A DNA stretch of 64,000 nucleotides from contig NZ_JAKLTR010000013.1 of the NCBI RefSeq assembly GCF_022012415.1, positions 124,001-188,000 of the forward strand, read 5' to 3'. The notes under the pieces were generated by a model. That model had not been told where the DNA came from and did not search any database. It saw only the letters and a program-made list of their open reading frames with translations. Made by a program: the position numbers and the translations under genes. Origin of the DNA: Terrimonas ginsenosidimutans (lineage in GTDB: Bacteria; Bacteroidota; Bacteroidia; Chitinophagales; Chitinophagaceae). Shown here piece by piece: positions 9,137 to 18,546 of this stretch (the stretch's first letter is position 1; the number at the start of each line of letters is the position of its first letter).

Positions 9137-10743
9137 TGCGTGACCGCTTTAAAAAGCAATGTTGTCGCTGGATCAAGCAGGAGTTCCTCTATCTCTCCGT
9201 CAAACTCAACATATGTATACCGGTTGCTTACCTGGATATTGTTTGTAGTTACATTTTTTGTTTTGACCTTCAATTGCACCGGCAGTGTGAATACAAAACC
9301 ATTTTGCTGTAATTGCCTGATCTCGATCCAGGTTTTGTTCGTTTTAAAACCATAGCCCCATTTCACGTCCAGGTCTGGTAAGCCGGGCTTATACAACCAT
9401 TGATCAAAGAACACAGAAAGGTTTTTTCCGGAAACCTGTTCGATCACTTTCTGAAGATCCCTTGTATCTGCATTGCTATTGGTGTATTGTTTATAGTAAG
9501 CCCTGATCGCCTTCTGAAATACTTCATCTCCCAATTCATGCCGAAGCATATGCAGCACCCATCCGCCTTTCTGATAGCTGTTGGTATTTAGTAAGGCCAT
9601 GTAATTGGTGGTTTCATCCACCACAGACCGTTTACTGGTTACTCCGGATTTGATCACCTGCTCCCGATCGGTTTGCAGCATATGGATGGCTGTATCTTTT
9701 CCATATTTATCTTCCATGTAGAGAATGGTCATATAGGTCGCAAAGCCTTCGCTGAGCCATAAGTGAGCAAAGGTTTTTTCCGTAGCCATATTTCCAAACC
9801 ACTGATGCGCGATCTCGTGCGCCAGCAGGCTTTCGCTTTTACGTGTACCGGTGACCGAGTTTTCAGAATAGAAGATCGTGTTGGCATTTTCCAGGCCGCC
9901 GAAGATGGTTTTTGACTGCACATTGGCCAGTTTTTTATAGCCATACGGGCCAACGTATCTGATAAAAAAAGGAAGTACATCTTTTGCCTGACCATAGTCA
10001 TAAAACCCCTTTACCTTATCCTCAGGGAATACCCAGCTATAAACGGGGATGCTATCCTGTACTTTTCCTGCAAGCTCTACTGCAAAATCGGCCACACCGA
10101 TCACCATCACTTTTGTTGCGATCGGAACAACTTCTTTCCAGTGTGTGGCTGTCAGGGAGCCGCCCGCCTCAGGAGATTCGCTTTGTAAAAGCCCATTCGA
10201 TACAACTTTGTAATGAGAGGGCGCCACTACGGTAAAATCGACCGTTGCCTTATCCCCCGGGTGATCAATACATGGAAGCCATTTATGCCCGCGATTTGGC
10301 CAGTTGTCTGCAAAAAAAGTGCGATGCTTATGAACGTTATTGGAAATGATCAGGCCGTCTGTCGGAATGCCAGTGTACTGGACAACGATGGTATGCTCAC
10401 CATCGATCGGCTGGTTTCCCTCCCAGGTAAGATTGATCTTTTCATTGTTTTCTTTCGCCTCAAATTTTACCGCGCGTCCATCGAGCGTACACGAGGTCAC
10501 GGTCATTCCCTTATCCTTTGCAATTGTAGTGGAAAAATCGAGCAGAATATTCGAGACGGGCTTCTTCATTTTCATCCTGATCCCGGCCTTGCCGATAACG
10601 GTGTCTGATCTGTCCGAAAGCTTTACAAAGAAATCGTAATGCTGCACATCATACAGATCTATCTGTGAAAAACAGGAAAGGGATAAACACAAAAATGCCG
10701 GTATCAACGCCAGCTTCAATGCGCTTTGAAGCGTTTTTCTCAT
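9118..10743 (-). CDS. M1 family metallopeptidase, exported
   Basis: A 541-residue aminopeptidase-type protein with a signal peptide (about residues 1-26, ending SCFSQ). The substrate-binding motif is GGLENANT, in place of the usual GAMEN. The zinc site is HEIAHQW followed 18 residues later by the third ligand Glu (LWLSEGFATY). A C-terminal domain with PGLPDLDVKW follows. It should cleave N-terminal residues from peptides in the periplasm. It is shorter than full-length M1 enzymes of about 600-850 residues because the large C-terminal helical domain is missing, which is common in Bacteroidota relatives. Confidence 0.9.
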   Translation of the reverse strand: MRKTLQSALKLALIPAFLCLSLSCFSQIDLYDVQHYDFFVKLSDRSDTVIGKAGIRMKMKKPVSNILLDFSTTIAKDKGMTVTSCTLDGRAVKFEAKENNEKINLTWEGNQPIDGEHTIVVQYTGIPTDGLIISNNVHKHRTFFADNWPNRGHKWLPCIDHPGDKATVDFTVVAPSHYKVVSNGLLQSESPEAGGSLTATHWKEVVPIATKVMVIGVADFAVELAGKVQDSIPVYSWVFPEDKVKGFYDYGQAKDVLPFFIRYVGPYGYKKLANVQSKTIFGGLENANTIFYSENSVTGTRKSESLLAHEIAHQWFGNMATEKTFAHLWLSEGFATYMTILYMEDKYGKDTAIHMLQTDREQVIKSGVTSKRSVVDETTNYMALLNTNSYQKGGWVLHMLRHELGDEVFQKAIRAYYKQYTNSNADTRDLQKVIEQVSGKNLSVFFDQWLYKPGLPDLDVKWGYGFKTNKTWIEIRQLQQNGFVFTLPVQLKVKTKNVTTNNIQVSNRYTYVEFDGEIEELLLDPATTLLFKAVTHHELAK

Positions 10744-10769
10744 GTTACGGGTTTTTGTGAAGATAGGAA

Positions 10770-12086
10770 TTATAAATTCTCCAGCATCTCCACTACTTTT
10801 TCGCGCTTGAGAATAACATATCCCAGCCGATCATTGCTGATGCCTTCTTTCAATTGGTAAGAGAACTTCAATTGTTCGTCTTCAACATTGGTTTCAAAAT
10901 ACCGGAAGGAAATGTTTGGATATTCTTTTAACTCTTCTCCTATTTCATACAGGTGCGTAGAAAGAATGAAGAGCGAATTTTTCATTTTGATCAAACCCTT
11001 GATCACCGTGAGAGAACACTTCATCGCATCCTGCACATTCGTGCCTTTGAAAAGTTCATCGATCAGCACCAGCCATTTCTTGCCATTGTTGATCTTGCTG
11101 ATGGTATTCTTGATCCGCTGTACTTCATTAAAGAAAAAGCTTTCGCCTTTGGCAATATTGTCGATTACATTGATGTTGCTCAGCAGCCCATCAAATAATG
11201 TAAGCCGCATGCTTTGCGCCGGCACGCCCATTCCTATATGTGCGAGGAATACAGATGAACCGACGGATTTGATCAGCGTACTCTTTCCAGCCATATTGGC
11301 ACCGGTAAGAAAAAGAAAGTTATGTTCGGGACTCATTTGAAGGTCATAGGGCACTGGTTTCGGGATCAGTATATGATACAAGCCTTTTGCCTCCACCAGC
11401 GGCGAATCCTGTTCAATGAATTCGGGGAATGACAGATTATAGGTTTTCACAGCCACGGCCATAGAGTACCATGCGTCAAGGCGGCTGTATATGTCCATCA
11501 TCTCGAGCGTTTTCGCCCTGAGTGGTGTACGCAGATGAAAACCGAATTGCAGGTTTTGTTTTTGGGTAAATGGTTCGCCGCGTTTTGTCAAGGACAATTC
11601 ATGCAAAGCGGGCTCTTTCAATACCTGGATGATCCGTTCAATATAGATCTTTATATGTGGGGGAAGGTCTACTTCTCCAAGAAGAATAGCGATCTTTTTC
11701 AACCCGCGATAGAAATCTCCAAAATGGGTCATGGAATATTTCAGCATGGAATAGTCTTCGAGATGCAACCAGCGATAGAAAAGATTATTCAGGCTGTTTG
11801 GGCTTTGACTGATCGGGTCCAGAGAGTAATCCATGAACTTATCCATCACCAGCATGGTGCCATTGGTGATGTCAGATGGCCAGTCGTCCACATGCGCCAT
11901 CAGTTTTTTGATCACTGTTTGCGTGCCCCTGATCTTTTTAATGTCATCATGCGGCTCCGTGAAGAAACGGCGCAGCCATTCCTTTCCACCAACGGTGCGG
12001 GTAAAATTCAGCTTATGAAAGATCGAGAACTCTTCTTCAGCATGAAAGATCGAGATATCGCTAAATGAAATGTTGTCTATCTGCAT
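10770..12086 (-). CDS. MutS-related ATPase without mismatch-recognition domain
   Basis: A 438-residue protein with an N-terminal helical lever/clamp-like region (about 1-235) and a C-terminal MutS ATPase domain: Walker A TGANMAGKSTLIKS (around 255), Walker B LVLIDELFKGTN and the switch-region segment FILSTHLYEIGEEL. It lacks the N-terminal mismatch-binding domain of MutS and the Smr nuclease of MutS2. Similar stand-alone MutS-core proteins are common in Bacteroidota; their function is not established. It lies 26 bp upstream of the M1 peptidase gene on the same strand. Confidence 0.85.
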   Translation of the reverse strand: MQIDNISFSDISIFHAEEEFSIFHKLNFTRTVGGKEWLRRFFTEPHDDIKKIRGTQTVIKKLMAHVDDWPSDITNGTMLVMDKFMDYSLDPISQSPNSLNNLFYRWLHLEDYSMLKYSMTHFGDFYRGLKKIAILLGEVDLPPHIKIYIERIIQVLKEPALHELSLTKRGEPFTQKQNLQFGFHLRTPLRAKTLEMMDIYSRLDAWYSMAVAVKTYNLSFPEFIEQDSPLVEAKGLYHILIPKPVPYDLQMSPEHNFLFLTGANMAGKSTLIKSVGSSVFLAHIGMGVPAQSMRLTLFDGLLSNINVIDNIAKGESFFFNEVQRIKNTISKINNGKKWLVLIDELFKGTNVQDAMKCSLTVIKGLIKMKNSLFILSTHLYEIGEELKEYPNISFRYFETNVEDEQLKFSYQLKEGISNDRLGYVILKREKVVEMLENL

Positions 12087-12130
12087 GATTCTTTATTAAG
12101 CTAAACCTGCGTTGTGGAATAAGTTCAGAA

Positions 12131-12166
12131 ATTTGAATGGTTTAAAAGTTTAAGGTTTGAAACTCA
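12131..12166. repeat. Lone type C arm
   Basis: A short AT-rich stretch (GAATGGTTTAAAAGTTTAAG) has the same roughly 9-10 bp TTTAAAAG period as the paired type C palindromes, but no matching arm is found nearby. It lies between the dihydroorotase and MutS-like genes and may be a decayed half-element. Confidence 0.5.
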
Positions 12167-12173
12167 TAAGGGA

Positions 12174-13541
12174 CTAAGATCTTTCAAATTTCAGGCGTTC
12201 GCCCTGTTTAGATTCATCCCATACAGGATTCCATAAATTTCCTTCTCCGGCTTTGAAAACGAGATGGCCATTCACAAATGTGTGCGTAACAGATGCCGGG
12301 AACGTGGTCCCTTCCAGCGGGCTCCATCCGCATTTATACAGGATATTTTCTTTTGCGACGGTGAATGGTTTGTCCAGGTCTACAATTACAAGATCAGCAT
12401 GATATCCTTCCCGGATATATCCCCTTTCTTTGATCTGGAAACAATCCGCCACAGCATGGCTCATTTTCTGCACTATTTTCTCCAGTGATATTTTTCCCTG
12501 CTGATAATAGTTCAGCATCATCAGCAATGAGTGCTGAACCAGCGGAAGGCCGGCATGTGCTTTTTCATAGGGTTCATTTTTCTCTTCCATTGTATGCGGG
12601 GCATGGTCTGTCGCAATTACATCCAGTCGGTCATCCAGCAAAGCTTCCCATAAAGCCGCTTTATTGGAAGGCGCTTTGATGGCGGGATTGCATTTGATAT
12701 TATTTCCCAGACGCGGATAATCGTCGCTCGTAAAATGCAGATGATGCACACATACTTCAGCGGTGATGCGCTTATCTTTCAGTGGGAGCATATTCCCGAA
12801 AAGCTGCAGTTCTTTCTCTGTACTGATATGAAGGATATGAAGGCGTGTGCCATACTTCTTGGCAAGCTGAATGGCATAAAAAGAAGATTCGAAGCAGGCT
12901 TCCTCACTCCGGATGATCGGATGATCTGCCGCGGTGAGTTCGCGGCCGCTGGCTTTTGCTGCCGCAAGGTTTGCCTTGATGATCTTTTCATCTTCACAAT
13001 GCGTTGCGATAAGCAGTTCGCTATCCGCGAACACTTTTTCAAGCGTGAGCGGGTTGTCAACAAGAAGGTTGCCCGTTGATGAGCCCATAAAGATCTTGAT
13101 GCCGCAGATATCGTTTTTACGGGAATTTATCTTCAGTGCTTCTGCTGCGTTCTCGTTTGATGTGCCGATATAGAATGAATAGTTGGCAAGAGCTGTTTGT
13201 GAGGCAATGGTATATTTTTGCTCCAGCAATTCTTCGGTGAAGGCCGGAGGAACGGTATTGGGCATTTCCATAAAGCTGGTCACGCCACCGGCGACCGCCG
13301 CTTTTGCTTCTGTGTAGATATTCGCTTTATGCGTGAGGCCCGGTTCACGGAAGTGCACCTGGTCGTCTATGGCGCCGGGTAATAAAAACTTGCCTTCGCC
13401 GTTTATTTCTGTAACCGACAGGCCTTCCGGGGAAATGGTTGACGCAATTTTCTCAATGCGTCCGTTTTTGAGCAGTACATCGGCCGTCTTAATAACTCCT
13501 TCGTTGACGACGCGGATATTTTTAATCAGATATATTTGCAT
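12174..13541 (-). CDS. pyrC: Dihydroorotase
   Basis: A 455-residue amidohydrolase of pyrimidine synthesis (interconverts carbamoyl-aspartate and dihydroorotate). Metal-site segments are PGAIDDQVHFREPG near residue 50, a candidate carbamylated Lys in GIKIFMGSSTGN, the His segments ATHCEDE and LHILHISTEKE, and the catalytic Asp in VIATDHAPHT. The first His of the usual DxHxH motif is Gln (DDQVH); I recall this in Bacteroidota homologues, but it is odd for catalysis. An upstream ATG at 13574 would overlap the divergent gene's first codon, so the ATG at 13541 (MQIYLIKN) was chosen; the divergent starts are then about 30 bp apart. Confidence 0.88.
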   Translation of the reverse strand: MQIYLIKNIRVVNEGVIKTADVLLKNGRIEKIASTISPEGLSVTEINGEGKFLLPGAIDDQVHFREPGLTHKANIYTEAKAAVAGGVTSFMEMPNTVPPAFTEELLEQKYTIASQTALANYSFYIGTSNENAAEALKINSRKNDICGIKIFMGSSTGNLLVDNPLTLEKVFADSELLIATHCEDEKIIKANLAAAKASGRELTAADHPIIRSEEACFESSFYAIQLAKKYGTRLHILHISTEKELQLFGNMLPLKDKRITAEVCVHHLHFTSDDYPRLGNNIKCNPAIKAPSNKAALWEALLDDRLDVIATDHAPHTMEEKNEPYEKAHAGLPLVQHSLLMMLNYYQQGKISLEKIVQKMSHAVADCFQIKERGYIREGYHADLVIVDLDKPFTVAKENILYKCGWSPLEGTTFPASVTHTFVNGHLVFKAGEGNLWNPVWDESKQGERLKFERS

Positions 13542-13573
13542 ACTTTGTTGTATATAATCCAAAATGACTTGCA

Positions 13574-15262
13574 ATGCAATTTATAAAAACCCTTGTAAGA
13601 CTGCTTGTTTTTCTTTGTCCCTTTGTTGCTGCTGCCCAGTCAACCTATCTTCCACAGGGAGATAAGCAAACAGTACTGCTGGAAAGGCTGGAGATAAAGG
13701 CTCAATCAGATTCTGTTCTCAATTTCTCGAAGATCAAGCCGTTTAACCGGGGAAAGTATGTAATGAATGGTGTAAAGAGCTACCTGGAGAAAAACGGGGA
13801 GGAGCAGTTGTCCAACATTGATCTGCATAATCTCCGCAGCATTTACATGAACAATACGGAATGGCTGACGGACGAAGAGCGGGCGCTTTATGCCAGTAAA
13901 AAGCCGATCTGGAAAAAGCTGTATGCATCTCCAGCTAATTTCTTTGAGACGCATGTGAAAGACTTTGATCTCGTGATCAATCCTGTCGTGCAGTACGTGG
14001 TGTCAAAGGAAATTGATAATGACCAGACCTTATTTCTGAATACCCGTGGCTTGAGCCTGCGCGGACGTATTGCAAACAAGATCGGTTTTTCCGCTTACCT
14101 GACAGACAACCAGGAACGTGACCCTTTATATGTGCAACAGTATATCAGTGACCGGCTGGCAGTACCCGGGCAGGGGTTTTATAAGGACTTTAAGGCGCCG
14201 GGTGGGGTAGATTATTTTGATGCCCGAGGTACGATCACGTTCAACGTAACAAAGTATATCGATGTGTCATTCGGCTATGATAAGAATTTCATAGGTAACG
14301 GCTATCGCAGTTTATATCTCAGTGATTTTGGTAACTCTTCGCTGTTTCTTCGCCTGAATACAAGGATCTGGAAGTTCAATTATCAGAACCTTTTTATGGA
14401 GCTGGCCAATGCCGATAATAGAGGTATCACCGACAAGCTGATCGGAAAGAAATATGCGGCGATGCACCATCTCGATATAAATCTCACGCGCTGGTTGAAT
14501 GTTGGCTTGTTTGAAGGTGTTGTATTTGGCAGACCCAACCGGTTTGAGTTCAGCTATCTGAACCCAGTGATCTTTTATCGCTCGATTGAGTTGCAGAATG
14601 GAAGTTATGATAACTCCGTCGCCGGTCTTGATTTCAAGGCGAACATTGCGAAGCGTTTCCAGGTATACGGACAGTTATTGCTGGATGAATTCAAGCTCTC
14701 CGAGATCCGCGCCGGGGATGGCTGGTGGGGGAATAAATGGGGGTATCAGCTTGGTGCAAAATATATCGATGCATTTGGTGTAAAGAACCTCGATCTCCAG
14801 GTAGAAACGAACCGCGTCCGTCCGTTCACTTATTCACACAATGATTCTGTAGCAAATTATACGCATTACAATCAGCCAATGGCGCATCCGCTGATGGCGA
14901 ATTTCCAGGAGTACATCGGGATAGCGCGTTTTCAGCCCGCACCAAAATGGATGATCCAAGCGAAGGCGATCTATTACACACAGGGTCGGGATTCCAGCAG
15001 TGCGAACTACGGAAGCAATATCTTCCTTCCCAATCAATCAAGACCGGCAGACTACGGATTCAACATAGGCTCCGGATGGAAGACGAATGTTTTCTATTCT
15101 TCCTTACTGGTATCCTATGAGCTGAAAGAAAATCTCTCACTCGAACTGTTTGGAACGCTAAGAAAGCAGGATGCAAAAACAGCACCCATCAGCTCCACTA
15201 CATCAAAAGTGATTTCCTTCGGGGTGAGGTGGAATATGCATCGCCGGGAATATGACTTTTAA
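13574..15262 (+). CDS. Outer-membrane beta-barrel protein, Wzi/RemB-like
   Basis: A 562-residue protein with a clear signal peptide (residues 1-21, ending VAAAQ) and many alternating amphipathic strands. Segments such as NFIGNGYRSLYLSDFGNSS and WLNVGLFEGVVFGRPN resemble the capsule-assembly Wzi family and the gliding protein RemB of flavobacteria. It probably sits in the outer membrane and may bind surface polysaccharide or serve in gliding; the exact role is inferred. It is divergent from dihydroorotase and converges on porT, with a bidirectional terminator between. Confidence 0.7.
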   Translation: MQFIKTLVRLLVFLCPFVAAAQSTYLPQGDKQTVLLERLEIKAQSDSVLNFSKIKPFNRGKYVMNGVKSYLEKNGEEQLSNIDLHNLRSIYMNNTEWLTDEERALYASKKPIWKKLYASPANFFETHVKDFDLVINPVVQYVVSKEIDNDQTLFLNTRGLSLRGRIANKIGFSAYLTDNQERDPLYVQQYISDRLAVPGQGFYKDFKAPGGVDYFDARGTITFNVTKYIDVSFGYDKNFIGNGYRSLYLSDFGNSSLFLRLNTRIWKFNYQNLFMELANADNRGITDKLIGKKYAAMHHLDINLTRWLNVGLFEGVVFGRPNRFEFSYLNPVIFYRSIELQNGSYDNSVAGLDFKANIAKRFQVYGQLLLDEFKLSEIRAGDGWWGNKWGYQLGAKYIDAFGVKNLDLQVETNRVRPFTYSHNDSVANYTHYNQPMAHPLMANFQEYIGIARFQPAPKWMIQAKAIYYTQGRDSSSANYGSNIFLPNQSRPADYGFNIGSGWKTNVFYSSLLVSYELKENLSLELFGTLRKQDAKTAPISSTTSKVISFGVRWNMHRREYDF

Positions 15263-15330
15263 CAGACACGAATGAAGCGCGAATGGCCGCGGATATTCGC
15301 GAAAAGCTCATTATAGATCAAATTGGTTCA

Positions 15331-15373
15331 AACAGCAGAAGCCCGGATATAGCATCCGGGCTTCTGCTGTTTC
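15331..15373. terminator. Bidirectional terminator between the Wzi-like gene and porT
   Basis: AACAGCAGAAGCCCGGAT and its complement form a perfect stem of about 18 bp around a short loop, with T-rich sequence after it on the plus strand and an A-rich lead that reads as Ts on the minus strand. It separates two convergent genes. Confidence 0.85.
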
Positions 15374-15444
15374 TATTTAAATGCTTCTTCTATTCTGCAG
15401 TACACTATTCGTGTTTATTAGCGCTCATTAGCGTTTCATTCGCG

Positions 15445-16173
15445 TTAGCCTTCGAAATGAAACGAAAGCATGATCATCCTCGACTGTATCTTGTCAAACA
15501 CGCTGGAGTATTTCACGCTGGCATCCCTGTTATGAATATTAGGTATGCCGTTGCTGATCTTGATCTCGGGAGAGAAGATGAAACTTTTCAGGAAGAAATT
15601 GAATCCAAGGCCGAGTTCGGGTCCGAAATCAGAGCTTTTGATCTGGATCGAACCATCTGATTTTTTGTTTCCAGACAGGGCAATGTCTGCCTTCATCCCG
15701 GCGAACATGTACACCCTGAAGTTGTCTATGCGGTCAGACTGCAGTTTTATCTGTATCGGGAAAGAAACAATGATCGGGTTGAAGCTTTGCAGGATTTCTG
15801 TTTTTCCGTCTTCAGGATTTTTCAGGTTATAGCGGATCTTTTTTTCTGTGAAGATCAGCTGTGGGTTGAAGCGAAGCTGAAACCGGTCAGAGATCCTGGC
15901 TGTAGCCAGCAGGCCCAGATTAAGGCCAACAGAATTCAATGGTTCTGCGGTAAGCACACTGTCGTCCTGCATGAACCGCGAATGCATCTGGGGGTGGAAC
16001 CGTGTCGAGTTCACACCGAGTGTGAGGCCAAAATAATAAGGTTTTGAATCGTGATCATAGAGATTGATCTCGCGTTCCTGGGCGGATAAATGTTGCGTCA
16101 TGCTAACCACAAAAATCAGCAAACACAATCCAATCTTTAGCGTACGGGCTTTCTGCCGGTGTAAATACAACAT
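15445..16173 (-). CDS. porT: Type IX secretion / gliding protein PorT (SprT)
   Basis: A 242-residue outer-membrane protein with an N-terminal signal (about residues 10-31, ending LSAQE), then an eight-strand-type beta-barrel with the PorT-like start KPYYFGLTLGVNSTRF and the segment SFNPIIVSFPIQIKLQSDR. PorT is required for the type IX secretion system in Porphyromonas and Flavobacterium. The gene overlaps the end of menG by 37 bp on the same strand, and the menG-porT pairing is conserved in Bacteroidota, which strengthens the call. The N-terminus before the hydrophobic segment is long, so a later start is possible. Confidence 0.8.
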   Translation of the reverse strand: MLYLHRQKARTLKIGLCLLIFVVSMTQHLSAQEREINLYDHDSKPYYFGLTLGVNSTRFHPQMHSRFMQDDSVLTAEPLNSVGLNLGLLATARISDRFQLRFNPQLIFTEKKIRYNLKNPEDGKTEILQSFNPIIVSFPIQIKLQSDRIDNFRVYMFAGMKADIALSGNKKSDGSIQIKSSDFGPELGLGFNFFLKSFIFSPEIKISNGIPNIHNRDASVKYSSVFDKIQSRMIMLSFHFEG

Positions 16174-16889
16174 ATTCCTAAGCTTAGCGATTTATAACGG
16201 GCATCGGCAAAACCAACTTTGGTTAGGATATCCCTGAGATGTTCGCGCGCAGGAAATGCATTGGAAGATTCATTCAGATATTTATAAGCGTCTTTATTCT
16301 GTTTGAACCACCGGGCCAGCTGTGGAGCCACGAAACCCATATACCAATTGTATAAACTGCGAACAGGCTGACGCGGCTTTGTAAATTCCACGATAACAAG
16401 CTGTCCGCCGGGCTTTAAGACCCGTAAAATTTCGGAGAGCCCTTTTTCGAGGTTTTCAAAGTTCCTCACGCCAAATGCCACCATCCCGGCATCAAACGTA
16501 TTTTCCGCAAAGTTTATTGTTTCGGAATCCCCGTGCTGTAACTGGATTTTTTCCACAAGTCCCTCTTTCTCAACTTTCTTTTTTCCCACCTCCAGCATCT
16601 GCCTTGAGATATCTATCCCTGTCACCTTATCTGGATTAAGCATTTTACATGCCATAATTGCCATATCTCCGGTTCCGGTGGCAATATCAAGAATGGTCCT
16701 GGGTTGATCTTTTTTGAACAGGGAGATCGCTTTTCTCCGCCAGGTGACATCGATCCGCGCAGAAAGAAACCTGTTCATAAAATCGTAACGGCCGGCAATG
16801 TGGTCGAACATCTCGGCTACCTGCTCTTTCTTTCCTTTCTCTGAACCCTTGAAGGGGGTAACATGATCGTGGGGTAAGGGGTTTGTCAT
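16137..16889 (-). CDS. ubiE: Demethylmenaquinone methyltransferase
   Basis: A 250-residue SAM-dependent methyltransferase catalysing the last step of menaquinone synthesis (MenG/UbiE). Motifs include FDHIAGRYDFMNRFLS, the SAM site ILDIATGTGDMAIMA, HGDSETINFAENTFD, FGVRNFENLEKGL and the C-terminal signature RVLKPGGQLVIVEFTKP. Upstream in-frame codons reach 17006, but a textbook -7 box TACCTTTG lies just before the ATG at 16889 and the protein from there has the normal family length. The message should therefore be nearly leaderless. The gene is co-transcribed with porT. Confidence 0.93.
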   Translation of the reverse strand: MTNPLPHDHVTPFKGSEKGKKEQVAEMFDHIAGRYDFMNRFLSARIDVTWRRKAISLFKKDQPRTILDIATGTGDMAIMACKMLNPDKVTGIDISRQMLEVGKKKVEKEGLVEKIQLQHGDSETINFAENTFDAGMVAFGVRNFENLEKGLSEILRVLKPGGQLVIVEFTKPRQPVRSLYNWYMGFVAPQLARWFKQNKDAYKYLNESSNAFPAREHLRDILTKVGFADARYKSLSLGICCIYTGRKPVR

Positions 16890-16895
16890 GGGGGG

Positions 16896-16903
16896 CAAAG
16901 GTA
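16896..16903 (-). promoter_or_regulatory. menG promoter -7 box, nearly leaderless
   Basis: TACCTTTG, a perfect TAnnTTTG box, sits only 6 nt upstream of the chosen menG ATG. Transcription would start at or within a few bases of the start codon. Confidence 0.65.
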
Positions 16904-17054
16904 ACGGGGATTTGTTGGATTTTTCGGGATAATGGGATTTTAACAAGAGATAGGAGACAGTAAGGTTATTATATAAAAGGTTATAGAGGATATAAGATTT
17001 TATCATTATTTCGGGATAAATCCACTGATCCCCAAAGCCAACAAATCCCTTTTC

Positions 17055-18242
17055 ATGAGCCTTATCTTATTTGCCATTCTTTTTGCGGGAGTATTGCAGG
17101 GAATTATTCTTGTGGTACTGCTTTTCCGGAAAACGGATAACCGCCTGTCCAACCGGATCCTGGGCTGGCTGGTCTCTGTCCTGGTGGTGCATCTATCTCT
17201 CGTGGCAATTGATGTGCGTGACCTGTTCCTCGTTTTTCCTCACCTGAGCAGGCTTTCCTGGCTGATCCCGCATTGCTATGGGCCATTGCTGTTGCTGCTG
17301 ACGCAGAGCATTGTGATCAGGGGATTTCGACTTCAATGGGTGCATCTGACTTATTTCCTGCCGATGCTGGTTTACCTGACCCTGCTTTCGCCCTATTACC
17401 TGTCGGGCACAGAAGAGAAGCTCGCTTATCTGTCAGATCCCGTGGGTGTCAACAGGGCTGATTTCGGCATCTATAATCATCTCACGAATTATTTTCATAT
17501 CGGGTTCACTTCCGCGGCCCTGATCATATTCTATCGCAACCGTAAAGCACTGCCGGATTTCTTTTCGGATCCCGGCCCTGCACGGCTGGCCTGGCTTAAA
17601 ACATTTCTCTGGGTGATATGGTCGATCATGGTCTTTTCCTGGATCTGCTTTATTTCCAGGCGGTACAACTGGCCCTGGCTCTCGTCTCTTTATCCCAATA
17701 ACTTTCTGCTCGCTGTTTTTGTAGTGTACTGGCTTTCTTACAAGCTCCTGCTGAATCCTTATCGCTGGGATCAGACCGTGGTGCCTCCGAAAGATGAACC
17801 GGTACCAGCGCCCCCAACCCTTATGGTTCAGGAGGAGAGTGCACCTGTTAAATACCAGAAGACCGCGATCCCTGTAAGCGAGATCGCAGCGATCAAAGTC
17901 CGTTTGCTGCAATGGATGGTGGAGGCAAAGCCTTATCTCAATCCGGCACTTACGATTGATGATCTGTCGGCGCAGTTGAATGTCAGGCGGCATCATCTTT
18001 CTCAGGTGATCAACCAGGAGTTCTCGCGCAATTTCTTCGAGTTTGTGAATGGCTATCGCATCGATGCCTTTAAGCAAATGGCCCTTAAGCCGGAAAACAG
18101 TCATCTGTCCATCATGGGATTGGCATTCGACTGCGGCTTTAATTCGAAAGCGACATTCAACCAGGTGTTCAAAAAGCAGGAAGGGATTACCCCATCCGCT
18201 TTTTTGAAGCAAGCCCGGGGGGTGAAGACCGAAGGGATATAA
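17055..18242 (+). CDS. Membrane-anchored AraC-type transcription regulator
   Basis: A 395-residue protein. The N-terminal half has about seven membrane spans (residues 3-23, 33-53, 68-88, 100-120, 140-160, 185-205, 215-232); a linker leads to an AraC-type helix-turn-helix domain at about 285-390 (LTIDDLSAQLNVRRHHLSQV and GFNSKATFNQVFKKQEGITP). Such proteins sense a membrane or extracellular signal and control transcription directly. The target is unknown, but a small membrane peptide and an S41 protease follow on the same strand. The gene is divergent from menG. Confidence 0.88.
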   Translation: MSLILFAILFAGVLQGIILVVLLFRKTDNRLSNRILGWLVSVLVVHLSLVAIDVRDLFLVFPHLSRLSWLIPHCYGPLLLLLTQSIVIRGFRLQWVHLTYFLPMLVYLTLLSPYYLSGTEEKLAYLSDPVGVNRADFGIYNHLTNYFHIGFTSAALIIFYRNRKALPDFFSDPGPARLAWLKTFLWVIWSIMVFSWICFISRRYNWPWLSSLYPNNFLLAVFVVYWLSYKLLLNPYRWDQTVVPPKDEPVPAPPTLMVQEESAPVKYQKTAIPVSEIAAIKVRLLQWMVEAKPYLNPALTIDDLSAQLNVRRHHLSQVINQEFSRNFFEFVNGYRIDAFKQMALKPENSHLSIMGLAFDCGFNSKATFNQVFKKQEGITPSAFLKQARGVKTEGI

Positions 18243-18396
18243 GTCTGGCTAACATGATACACCCTTTTAAGCAGTTGTTTCTCATCTTTTTATATCAGTA
18301 ATTAAAGCGAAGGTGTCCGACCTTATAAGGCGGGGCGGTAAAGGATGTATGAATCTGTTCTTTTGCACAGGTTCATTACAGTAAACAAATCAGCTG

Positions 18397-18507
18397 ATGG
18401 GAGTAAATGAAATAATTGCCCTCGTTGCTATAATAGCGACTGTGGTGAATGCGGTGATCGTGATGCTGAAGTACAGGCAGCGCACGAAAAACAACAGAAA
18501 AAAATGA
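18397..18507 (+). CDS. Small single-span membrane peptide, 36 residues
   Basis: A 36-residue ORF: a hydrophobic helix at residues 5-24 (IIALVAIIATVVNAVIVML) followed by a strongly basic tail (KYRQRTKNNRKK). This topology is typical of small bacterial membrane peptides, including some stress peptides and type I toxins, but no family is recognised. It lies in a 304-bp gap between the AraC-type regulator and the S41 protease on the same strand, 40 bp before the protease start, so co-transcription is plausible. Coding status rests on the coherent helix-plus-basic-tail pattern. Confidence 0.5.
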   Translation: MGVNEIIALVAIIATVVNAVIVMLKYRQRTKNNRKK

Positions 18508-18546
18508 TGTTCTCCTCATCGCAGGCATCGCAAAAAACAATTAATA

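Noticed and set aside
17433-18212. 259-residue ORF antisense to the AraC-type regulator
   Set aside because: Shadow of a well-supported gene, with no recognisable domain.
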